A stretch of 64,000 nt of DNA, taken from Aggregatilineales bacterium (GTDB taxonomy: Bacteria; Chloroflexota; Anaerolineae; Aggregatilineales; Phototrophicaceae). The position numbers were made by a program, and so were the translations under genes. Positions 8,949 through 15,880 of the stretch are shown in pieces (positions within the stretch are counted from its first letter, which is position 1; the number at the start of each line of letters is the position of its first letter). The notes under the pieces are model-generated. The model ran no database searches. It was not told the origin of the DNA and saw only the letters and a list, made by a program, of their open reading frames with translations. The stretch lies in assembly GCA_030834905.1 (NCBI GenBank), contig JAUQWZ010000034.1:434001-498000 (forward strand), written 5' to 3'.

Positions 8949-9212
8949 ATGTCTATGTTTCGTCTGAACCACGTCGAAGACAACCTGGCTTATCGTGCCG
9001 AAATGCTCCAGCGCGCCGAGCGCCGCCGTTTTGCGCGGGAAGCCCTGGCAGGCGAGCGCGGTCGTGTCGCCTTCTACGCGCCGGTACTGGTCGGCGTCGG
9101 CAACCGGATGATCGCCTGGGGTGCCGCGCTGCAGGCGCGTTACGCATCGGCATCGGAGCAGCACCAGCCGCGCTGGAATGAGACGAGCCGCTTGCAGCCC
9201 GATATCCGATGA
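8949..9212 (+). CDS. Small conserved-looking protein of unknown function
   Basis: An 87-residue basic protein with a good ribosome site (GCGAGG, 8 bases before ATG) and codon use like its neighbours. Residues 15-35 are rich in Arg/Glu and helical (YRAEMLQRAERRRFAREALA). A moderately hydrophobic stretch follows around residues 42-62. It lies 119 bases after the ArsR-like gene on the same strand and may be its co-transcribed partner, but no family is recognised. Confidence 0.55.
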   Translation: MSMFRLNHVEDNLAYRAEMLQRAERRRFAREALAGERGRVAFYAPVLVGVGNRMIAWGAALQARYASASEQHQPRWNETSRLQPDIR

Positions 9213-9229
9213 ATCGCCACGCCTGCCCA

Positions 9230-9269
9230 ACAAAACAAAAAACGGGCGCGGATGTTATCTGCGCCCGTT
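9230..9269 (-). terminator. Terminator of the OsmC-like gene
   Basis: AACGGGCGC (9241-9249) pairs with GCGCCCGTT (9261-9269). On the minus strand the stem is followed by a T-rich tract (complement of the A-run 9230-9242). It lies 22 bases beyond the stop of the minus-strand OsmC-like gene. Confidence 0.8.
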
Positions 9270-9290
9270 CCACTGAAAACTAACCCGCCC

Positions 9291-9737
9291 TTAACCGCCC
9301 GCCTGCGCCTCGTCCACCAGCACCAGTTCTTCATACAGGAAGTTCGGCGCGGTAAGAATGCGATGCACCGGGCATCTGCCCGCGATTTGCAGCAGGCGTT
9401 CGCGCTGTTCCTGCGTCAGATCGCCCTTGAAGGTGATGCGCTGCCGAAACTCATTGATGAAATCCGCCGCGCCGCTGTAGGACGGATAATCTGCCGCCTT
9501 AAGCTTCTCCATCTTGAGGTCGATCTCGACGCCTTCCAGCGCCCAGCCTTTTCGCGCCGCGTACATCTTGCAGGTAATCGCCGCGCACGCGCCCAGCGAC
9601 GCAAGCAGCAGTTCGGTTGGGGTGGGTCCCTGATCAGTCCCACCGTCCGCCACCGGCTCATCGACAATAATCGTGTGTTTGCCAAGCTGCACCGTCGCGC
9701 GCAGCCCTTCATCTAAGCGTAGTTTCGCCTGTACCAT
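9291..9737 (-). CDS. OsmC family protein (YhfA-like)
   Basis: This 148-residue protein matches the OsmC/Ohr fold, small homodimers that reduce organic hydroperoxides or act as related redox proteins in the cytoplasm. GPTPTELLLASLGACAAITC (37-56) is the family's central helix with C51 and C56, and GRCPVHRIL carries C122. The second cysteine in a CPVHR context resembles the YhfA-like branch rather than classical OsmC. The start follows GGAG at seven bases, and a terminator lies just downstream. The next gene upstream on the same strand begins 55 bases away, so co-transcription is possible. Family certain; actual substrate unknown. Confidence 0.9.
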   Translation of the reverse strand: MVQAKLRLDEGLRATVQLGKHTIIVDEPVADGGTDQGPTPTELLLASLGACAAITCKMYAARKGWALEGVEIDLKMEKLKAADYPSYSGAADFINEFRQRITFKGDLTQEQRERLLQIAGRCPVHRILTAPNFLYEELVLVDEAQAGG

Positions 9738-9791
9738 GTGAGTGCTCCGATAAGACCGCTGCCAGCGCAGACGAAGTCAGCCTCGCTTCCC

Positions 9792-10196
9792 TTACCTGCG
9801 GCTTAACCGGCGCAAGCGCTGATACTGTGATTGTCCCTGAATTTCGTTCCAGCGCGTTTCGCCGCCATCGACGTGCCATTCGACCACGGACATGCCGTCG
9901 TTGCCCTGGTAGATCATCGACGGGCGGAAATGCAGAATCTGGCGCATGACGCCGATGATTTCCTTGCTCTCTTCGCCCATCTTCAGAATGAAGTACTTCC
10001 CCGGTTCCCACTCAAACGACACCGGCATTTCGTTGTGCCAGCGCCCTTCCATCCTGATCGGCACCTCGGCTTGGGTGCAGATCATATGAATGTTCGCCAG
10101 ACGATGTTTCCAGAGGGTGTGATTCACGCGCTCCTCAATGAGATAAGGACGCGGCTGTGGAGTCGTATAAAACCAGGTGCGCGAATCGGTTGCCAT
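9792..10196 (-). CDS. Hypothetical protein, 134 residues
   Basis: A soluble, tryptophan-rich protein with a good ribosome site (TTGGAG, nine bases before ATG). It contains WFYTTPQPRPYLIEERV near the start and mixed alpha/beta segments such as FEWEPGKYFILKMGEESKEI in the middle. The last dozen residues are Arg-rich (YQRLRRLSRR). No signal peptide or membrane segment. I recognise no family. It is the first gene of a likely two-gene unit with the OsmC-like gene. Confidence 0.65.
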   Translation of the reverse strand: MATDSRTWFYTTPQPRPYLIEERVNHTLWKHRLANIHMICTQAEVPIRMEGRWHNEMPVSFEWEPGKYFILKMGEESKEIIGVMRQILHFRPSMIYQGNDGMSVVEWHVDGGETRWNEIQGQSQYQRLRRLSRR

Positions 10197-10261
10197 GCAG
10201 CGTTACTCCAATAATGGATGCTTTCCGAATGCTGTAAGTGTACCTAAATTGGGAGCAAGTC

Positions 10262-10374
10262 TCCAGTCACGAGTTCAAAGCAAGACTGAGTTCAAAGTCG
10301 AAAGTGAAAAGTTCAAAGTAAGAGTGAACGTAGGTGCTCACTTTGTACTTTCAACTTTATACTTTCAACTTCCT
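10262..10374. repeat. Dispersed hairpin repeat, AAAGTTGAAAGT type (copy 1)
   Basis: Immediately after the stop of the minus-strand gene ending at 10375. Read on the minus strand, runs such as AAAGTTGAAAGTACAAAGTG are mirrored about 20 bases later by TTACTTTGAACTTTTCACTT, so the transcript would form a long AU-rich imperfect hairpin. The same pattern recurs at 29812 and 38284. Confidence 0.7.
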
Positions 10375-10986
10375 TTACTCAGCACCCATCAACTGCCCTT
10401 CGCGCAGCGCCTGCCATTCGGCGCGCTGGCGGCGGCGAATCGCCAGTCCATAGACCAGCGTCCCCAGCAGCGTCATCAGCCCGACGACGACCAGCGCGCC
10501 CAGCAGCGCCAGCGCTACCCGCGCGACCTGCTCGCGCTCGCCAAGAAAGATCGGCAGCCCGAACAGCCCGCGCGGCGCTGAAGTCGTCGGGCTGCCCGCC
10601 GCGCCGAGGGGCTGCGCGCCAAATTCGACCACCGTCGGCGTGGCGTCCGATTCGATCAGCCGCGTGAAACGCTGCTCAGTCGTGGCGGTAAAATCCGGGC
10701 TGGTGATGACCACGGTGTACTCGCCTGGCGGCAGATATTGAAAGCCGATCAAGCCCTGCGCCGCGTTCGGCGATTCGTCCAGCAGGGCGGTTGCCATGAC
10801 GACATTGTCGCTGTTCAGCAGGCTGACGGCAGCGCCGCCCGTGAGCAGCATCTCGCCAGCATCACGAACGCCGCTGCCGTTGCGGTCGTCAAACAGCCGC
10901 ACCCAGAATTGACCACCGTCGTTCTGCGCCGCTGCCTTTCCAACGCCCAGCACCAGCAGCCCCAGAATAATCCACCGCCGCATCAT
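10375..10986 (-). CDS. Membrane-anchored protein with SdrD B-like domain
   Basis: The start at 10986 (or 10983) follows AGGGCAGGG and opens a signal peptide (RRWIILGLLVLGVGKAAAQ). The mature part begins with a calcium-type SdrD B-like repeat, seen as FDDRNGSGVRDAGE with a LPPGEYTVVI strand about 50 residues later. It ends in a transmembrane helix near 160-185 and a short basic tail. Total 203 residues. It lies 25 bases after a LysM protein that carries a related SdrD-like domain and the same kind of C-terminal anchor, so the two are an operon of paired surface proteins. Role unknown, probably envelope display. Confidence 0.75.
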   Translation of the reverse strand: MMRRWIILGLLVLGVGKAAAQNDGGQFWVRLFDDRNGSGVRDAGEMLLTGGAAVSLLNSDNVVMATALLDESPNAAQGLIGFQYLPPGEYTVVITSPDFTATTEQRFTRLIESDATPTVVEFGAQPLGAAGSPTTSAPRGLFGLPIFLGEREQVARVALALLGALVVVGLMTLLGTLVYGLAIRRRQRAEWQALREGQLMGAE

Positions 10987-11011
10987 AAGCCCTGCCCTCA
11001 ATTGATCGTCG

Positions 11012-12862
11012 TTATCTCCGTCGCAGCGCCAGCGACGCGCCCATGCCAATGACCAGCACCACGCCCGCCGCGCCAAATACAATCAGACCTAAATTGTCGT
11101 TCAGCGGATTGGCGGCGGTCACCTCAACCGGCGGCTGTGGATCGGCTGTCGCTTCGGCGCTGGCGGCTGGCGGAAGCGCCGCCAGCGCGACGCCTTCGGC
11201 TGCGCCAAATGCCAGCGTCACTTCAGTTCCGGCAGCCGCCCGCACCTTCAGTTGGTCGGCAGTCGTCAAGCCGTAGCCATCCGGCGCGACTGCCACGGCG
11301 GTGTACTCACCGGCTTCAAGATCGCCAAAGCAGTGAGGCTCGGTGACGCCGTCAGTCGTGTATTCATCAACGGCGCTGTCATCCATCAGCAGTGTGATGC
11401 TGCCGCCTTCGAGCAGGTCTTCGCCCATTTCCTGCAGCCGGTTCTGGTTGAGATCCTCAAACAGGAACACACACACCGAAGCCAATTCCGCCGCCGGATC
11501 CAGCGCGGGCAGCACCTCACCCGACGCTACCGACACTATCGGCGCGGGCGGCATGTCCTCCGGCAGCAGCGCCGGGGTTGCCGGTTCTTCAGTGACTTCG
11601 GGTGTCGCCTCGCTGTCCGGCGTCCCTGCGCCATCCGTTTCTTCAGACGAAGCGCCAACTTCGGCGGTTGATTCGGGCGCGGCGCGCAAAATCAACTGCT
11701 GCCCGATCTGAATGATGCGCGGGTCGGTCATGTTGTTCAGCGCCATTAACTGATCGCGCGTCAAGCCATTGTTAAAAGCGATGCTGTCCACCGTGTCGCC
11801 CGGCTGGACGTAATACACCAGCGGACCTTCGGGCGTGCTAACGGGCGTATTCACCGCTGCCACCCGCGGAATACTGGTCGCTGCGCCAGCGACAGTTCCG
11901 CCAAATTCAACTGATGTTTCCGCTTCAGTGGTCGTTTGGGCTTCCCCGGTCGCGGCGCGAACGGTCAACTGCTGCCCGATCTGAATGATGCGCGGGTTCG
12001 CCAGCGGGTTGAGCGCCAGCAGTTGGGCGCGAGTTAAGCCATAAGCGACGGCGATGCTGTCAATTGTATCGCCCGCCTGTATTGTATGAACAATCGAGCC
12101 ATCGGGCTGCGGCGTCTGGGCAGTGACAAAACCGACCTCGGCTGGCGGCGGGGGAGGCACCGTCGCGAGTGGCGTCCCTTGCGCGTCGTTCACCGGCGCT
12201 GCGGCAGCGCCGCCCGCCCCGCCAATCGACAGCGAAGCATCGTCCCAGTAGACGCTGTTCAGTTCGGCGGGCCACTCCTGGGTTGTGAACAGGAACAACG
12301 TCACCGTCGCGCCGGTTGCCGTGGCGCTGACCGTCATCTGATCCCAGCGGTCGTGCGGTAAAGCGCTCGGCGACCAGACGACATCCGAGTCATACGGATT
12401 CGTCCCGCCGTTGGGATCGATGCCAATGCGGGTGTACGCGCCTGACTCCACCGCCGAGCCGCAGTTATCAAAACCTTCGGGAATGTTGCAGGTCTTAAGC
12501 TGCGCCCAGGCGCTGGCAGTGACGTTCGAGCCGTCAGGAACGCTCACCTGCTGGTAAATTGCTGCCGTGTAAGTGGCAAAGCCCTTGTTGAAGTTAAATG
12601 CCTTCGTGCCGCCGTGTGGGTTCGGTCCCGGACCCGGATGCGGGAAAGCAACCGGCGGCAGGTTCTGCCACATTTCGTTGTGCGGAACTTCGCTGTACCA
12701 TAATCCCCAGGGCGCGGGAACGTTCAGGTCTGCGCGTCCACGATTGGTGTATTCGCCTTCAAAGCCGGGGTCTTGTAACAGGTTGCCGCCCTGCGCCAGC
12801 GCACCAGACGCGACGGCGAGGACTGTGATTAACAGCAGCACAGACATCCAACGCTGCATCAT
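11012..12862 (-). CDS. Secreted LysM protein with N-terminal beta-sandwich and C-terminal membrane anchor
   Basis: The 616-residue protein has a signal peptide (LLLITVLAVASGALAQ) and a Trp-rich N-terminal region (about 25-220) resembling carbohydrate-binding beta-sandwich modules. Two LysM domains follow (about 255-305 and 350-395), each ending RIIQIGQQL and suited to binding peptidoglycan or other N-acetylglucosamine polymers. Then come an acidic Pro/Thr/Glu linker, an SdrD B-like domain with FEDLNQNRLQEMGEDLLEGG, and a C-terminal helix with RRR tail. ATG 12862 follows GAGAG; a TTG six bases upstream is an alternative. A near-consensus promoter lies 78-106 bases upstream. It is the first gene of a two-gene operon. 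Confidence 0.85.
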   Translation of the reverse strand: MMQRWMSVLLLITVLAVASGALAQGGNLLQDPGFEGEYTNRGRADLNVPAPWGLWYSEVPHNEMWQNLPPVAFPHPGPGPNPHGGTKAFNFNKGFATYTAAIYQQVSVPDGSNVTASAWAQLKTCNIPEGFDNCGSAVESGAYTRIGIDPNGGTNPYDSDVVWSPSALPHDRWDQMTVSATATGATVTLFLFTTQEWPAELNSVYWDDASLSIGGAGGAAAAPVNDAQGTPLATVPPPPPAEVGFVTAQTPQPDGSIVHTIQAGDTIDSIAVAYGLTRAQLLALNPLANPRIIQIGQQLTVRAATGEAQTTTEAETSVEFGGTVAGAATSIPRVAAVNTPVSTPEGPLVYYVQPGDTVDSIAFNNGLTRDQLMALNNMTDPRIIQIGQQLILRAAPESTAEVGASSEETDGAGTPDSEATPEVTEEPATPALLPEDMPPAPIVSVASGEVLPALDPAAELASVCVFLFEDLNQNRLQEMGEDLLEGGSITLLMDDSAVDEYTTDGVTEPHCFGDLEAGEYTAVAVAPDGYGLTTADQLKVRAAAGTEVTLAFGAAEGVALAALPPAASAEATADPQPPVEVTAANPLNDNLGLIVFGAAGVVLVIGMGASLALRRR

Positions 12863-12939
12863 ACTCAACTCTCATTGTGCCGACAGAATGTGAGGTGTGA
12901 CCTGCCTGTAAGGCTGTCCGTCACACCCCAACCGCCGCG

Positions 12940-12968
12940 ATTATATGCACGAGCCGAAGTGGAGTCAA
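12940..12968 (-). promoter_or_regulatory. Promoter of the LysM operon
   Basis: On the minus strand TTGACT (12968-12963) and TATAAT (12945-12940) are exactly 17 bases apart, a near-perfect housekeeping promoter. Transcription would begin about 70 bases before the LysM start codon. Confidence 0.75.
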
Positions 12969-13068
12969 TTGCAGGGCGCTGCGATTACCCTACGGTTTCC
13001 CCTTGTAGCGAGTATCGGAAGATCAGCAGCGGCGCGGTATTGCGCTCAAAAATCCCATCTGGCAAATC

Positions 13069-13863
13069 CTACCCGTTCAGCACCCGCAGCACCTCATCGT
13101 GCAGCAGCCCGTTGGTGCCAACCACTTCCTCGCCCGTCAGCAGTTTGGCGCTGCCGCCGCTGTAATCGCTGATCCTGCCGCCCGCTTCGGTCACGCACAG
13201 CAGCGCCGCCAGGCAGTCCCACGAGTGAAGGTAGCGTTCCCAATAGCCATCCAGCCGCCCCGCCGCCACGAAACACAGATCGAGCGCCGCCGAGCCAAAC
13301 CGCCGCATATCACGAGCAGACATCAGCATGGCTTCCCAGGCGCGCAGATTGTTGTCCTCATTGGTGTGGCGCTGGTAGGAAAATCCGGTGGAAAGCACCG
13401 CCCGGTTCAGCGCCGACGTGGTCGTGACGTGAATCGGCTTGCCGTTCAGCGTCGCGCCGCAGCCTTTCGCCGCGCTGAACATCTCGCCGTAAACCGGGTT
13501 ATAGACCACCCCCACCAGCGGATTGAGATCCCGATCTGCCAGCGCGATGCTGACGGCGAACATCGGCAGATTGGTCGCAAAGTTGGTCGTGCCGTCAATC
13601 GGATCGATATACCAGCAGTATTCCGCCTCATCAGCCGATACCTGACCGACGCCGCCCTCCTCGCTGACGATGCCGTACTGCGGATACGCCTCCAGCAGCG
13701 CCGGAATGATAACCGCTTCGGCAGCTTTGTCGCCTTCAGTCACCACGTCAAAGATGTTCGATTTGATGACCTCCTGATGAGGCTGATTAAAGTAGGGCAT
13801 GATCGCGTCGCCAGCGCGTACAGCAACCGCTTCCACCGCCGCACGAATGCTCAATAAGTCCAC
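13069..13863 (-). CDS. suhB: Inositol monophosphatase family protein
   Basis: The 264-residue enzyme has the metal-binding signatures of the Mg-dependent phosphatase family: E68-E69 in VSEEGG, D87-P-I-D90-G-T in YIDPIDGTTNF, and a distal D in HSWDCLAAL. Members hydrolyse myo-inositol phosphate, other sugar phosphates or related substrates in the cytoplasm; a role in inositol lipid synthesis is possible. Start is GTG at 13863, eight bases after AGGAG. No partner genes are linked. The specific substrate is not resolved, and the symbol reflects the family only. Confidence 0.9.
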   Translation of the reverse strand: MDLLSIRAAVEAVAVRAGDAIMPYFNQPHQEVIKSNIFDVVTEGDKAAEAVIIPALLEAYPQYGIVSEEGGVGQVSADEAEYCWYIDPIDGTTNFATNLPMFAVSIALADRDLNPLVGVVYNPVYGEMFSAAKGCGATLNGKPIHVTTTSALNRAVLSTGFSYQRHTNEDNNLRAWEAMLMSARDMRRFGSAALDLCFVAAGRLDGYWERYLHSWDCLAALLCVTEAGGRISDYSGGSAKLLTGEEVVGTNGLLHDEVLRVLNG

Positions 13864-13956
13864 CGATAGTGCTCCTGTGTAAAGCCAGAATGAACCTGTT
13901 GGTGATACCCATAAACGATGAAAAATGCCAGTTGAAGCGAGGAATCAAGGGGATAC

Positions 13957-13983
13957 AAAAGCCCATCGCAAAGGGTGGGCTTT
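13957..13983 (-). terminator. Possible terminator downstream of the cold-shock gene
   Basis: AAAGCCCA and TGGGCTTT form an eight-base stem; on the minus strand it ends in four T residues. It lies 155 bases past the cold-shock stop codon, so it may mark the end of a long 3' untranslated region. Confidence 0.4.
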
Positions 13984-14138
13984 AGATCGCGAACGATACG
14001 CTTGAGCAGAGCGTTCTACCGCCGACGCGGGCGGTTCAGCAGATGTATTAAGTTTGATGTGAGCGAAAAATGATAAGAAGTTGAAGCTGCTACCCCTCGT
14101 CGCAGCGAGAACGGGTACTCCCCCTCAATTGACGGTGG

Positions 14139-14348
14139 TCAGACGGCGGTCACAGAGCTAGCCTGTTTCCCCTTCGGACCCTCGGTGATCTCGAACTCGA
14201 CCTGTTCCCCTGCCTCGAGTTTGCGATAGCCGTTGGTTTGGATGGCGGAATAATGGACAAAAATGTCAGGACCGTTGTCCGGCGTGATGAATCCATAGCC
14301 CTTTTCGGCGCTAAACCACTTCACCACACCATGAATGCGTTGTGCCAT
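14139..14348 (-). CDS. cspA: Cold-shock protein, CspA family
   Basis: A 69-residue single cold-shock domain with both RNA-binding motifs, KWFSAEKGYGFI (RNP1) and DIFVHYSAI (RNP2), and the basic end GPKGKQASSV. It binds single-stranded nucleic acid and acts as an RNA chaperone. Start ATG 14348 follows GGAG; an upstream in-frame ATG would only add eight unrelated residues. A promoter at 14463-14492 would give a leader of roughly 108 bases, typical of cold-regulated csp messages. Confidence 0.95.
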   Translation of the reverse strand: MAQRIHGVVKWFSAEKGYGFITPDNGPDIFVHYSAIQTNGYRKLEAGEQVEFEITEGPKGKQASSVTAV

Positions 14349-14462
14349 TGCTCTCAGAACTCCATATATCACTAGAAATGGTACGAAATATTGCCGTGAA
14401 CAACCAGCGATAAACCTGAGGGAACTACAGGGGGAAACTGGCTTGTACAGTGGCTACCTGAA

Positions 14463-14492
14463 AGCATAGTGCAATACGGGAACAAATGTCAA
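14463..14492 (-). promoter_or_regulatory. Promoter of the cold-shock gene
   Basis: On the minus strand TTGACA (14492-14487) and TATGCT (14468-14463) are 18 bases apart. The predicted untranslated leader to the ATG at 14348 is about 108 bases. Confidence 0.65.
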
Positions 14493-14510
14493 GCAGTACA
14501 GTTAAATTGC

Positions 14511-15758
14511 TTAAGTATTATAGTATAATGCTATACTATCAACGTAATAGGTCTGAGGTGACAGATCAATCGGCTGGACGCTTGCCAGCCGAAAGCCTGC
14601 CCTTGCCAGACGGCGGGTGTCGCGCGCCAGCGTGCCCGGATCGTCGCTCACGTAGACGATGCGCTTGACCCTCAGCCGCGCCAGTTCGTCTACCACCTTG
14701 CCCGGCACGCCGCCGGAAGGCGGATCGATGACCGCCGCGTCGTAGCGCTCGTCCAGCGCCTCCAGCACGTTGTCTACCCCGCCCTCAAACACATCGACGT
14801 TCTCGAAATCGCTCAGGTTCATGTCGGCGTCGGTGACGGCGGGCGGGTAACTTTCGACCAGCGTCACTCGTTCGGCGCGGGCAGCCAGCAGGGCGCTGAA
14901 GATACCCACGCCAGCATACAGATCGAGCGCCTGCTCATCAGGCTGGATCTGAAGCAGATCGCCCACCGCGCGGCTCAAGGGGGTTAGCTGGGCGATGTTG
15001 GGGCGAATAAAGCTGCCCGCCGTCACCCGGAACGAGCGTCCATCGATCTCATAGCGCGAATGGGAATCGCCGATCAGGTTGACGGGTTCGTTGCTCGGCA
15101 GAATCAGGTTGACGCTTGCCGGGAAATCGGCTTCCAGTTCGGGCGCGGCGTCCTCGGTGACGGTGAGGATGAGCATCTGCGCGCCGTCACTGTCAAGCTG
15201 AAGGCGCACCCGCGAAATACCTTCCAGTTCGAGATCGAGCGTGTCGTACAGCGCCAGCAGATCAGGATGCAGAAGCTGGCATTCGTGCGACGACACTATC
15301 TGCTTCGGATTCCTGCCCGGCAGCCCCAGTTTGCCGTCCGACGTGACCAGAAAGGTCATGTGGTAATGGTAGCCCCACTCCACTGGGCTGGGAATTGTCG
15401 GGCGAATATCGACCTGCTGCACCTTACCGACGCGCTCCAGTTGGTCGGCAAGAACGTCCTGCTTGAGCAGCAGTTGGGCGTTGTAGGCGATATGCTGCCA
15501 GTGACAGCGGACGCAGCCATTGACGCCAAAGGGCGCACATGCCGGATACACCCGATCTGCCGAGGCTTCGAGCAGGCGCACGCCCTCGGCGTGAATAAGG
15601 TGTTCCTGCTCGGAGACTGGGCGCACCAGCACACGCTCGCCCGGAATGGTGAACGGCACGAACACGGTGCGCCGCCGGTAGCGTCCAATGCCGCTGCCAC
15701 CATGCGCCATGCCGTCGATTTCCACCTCGAAGGTGTCGTTTCGTTCTCGTTTAGCCAC
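14511..15758 (-). CDS. RlmD/TrmA-like RNA methyltransferase lacking the usual catalytic Cys
   Basis: The 415-residue protein has the build of 23S rRNA/tRNA m5U methyltransferases: a TRAM domain (about 1-65), cysteines for a 4Fe-4S cluster (C74, C82, C85, C160) and a SAM-binding fold with DLYAGVGIFSALLA (279-292) and DPPSGG (345-350). The nucleophile motif, normally SCNPxTLARD, reads SDDPGTLARD (371-380), so Asp replaces the catalytic Cys. The terminal catalytic Glu region reads YVDSIALY with Asp, and the GSFxQ motif reads GSFIRPN. It may have changed chemistry, act as an RNA-binding protein, or be inactive. It sits 122 bases beyond the large PBP and is probably read from its own or a distant promoter. 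Confidence 0.85.
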   Translation of the reverse strand: MAKRERNDTFEVEIDGMAHGGSGIGRYRRRTVFVPFTIPGERVLVRPVSEQEHLIHAEGVRLLEASADRVYPACAPFGVNGCVRCHWQHIAYNAQLLLKQDVLADQLERVGKVQQVDIRPTIPSPVEWGYHYHMTFLVTSDGKLGLPGRNPKQIVSSHECQLLHPDLLALYDTLDLELEGISRVRLQLDSDGAQMLILTVTEDAAPELEADFPASVNLILPSNEPVNLIGDSHSRYEIDGRSFRVTAGSFIRPNIAQLTPLSRAVGDLLQIQPDEQALDLYAGVGIFSALLAARAERVTLVESYPPAVTDADMNLSDFENVDVFEGGVDNVLEALDERYDAAVIDPPSGGVPGKVVDELARLRVKRIVYVSDDPGTLARDTRRLARAGFRLASVQPIDLSPQTYYVDSIALYYNT

Positions 15759-15832
15759 CTGATTTTCCCTGAATCTGGATCTCCGCGTTGGTTTGTGGCA
15801 TAGACAACCTCACCCTGCTGCCCTTCGTTTAG

Positions 15833-15878
15833 CTCCCCTCGCCACTGAGTGGAGAGGGGTTGGGGGTGAGGTTGTGTG
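15833..15878. repeat. Intergenic repeat, CCCCTCTCC/GGAGAGGGG type
   Basis: CTCCCCTC followed by GGAGAGGGG and then TTGGGGGTGAGG just after the stop of the PBP gene (minus strand). Related G/C-strand-biased elements occur at 48831 and inside the glycosyltransferase gene near 60545-60640. It could serve as a 3' hairpin for the PBP transcript. Confidence 0.6.
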
Positions 15879-15880
15879 CA

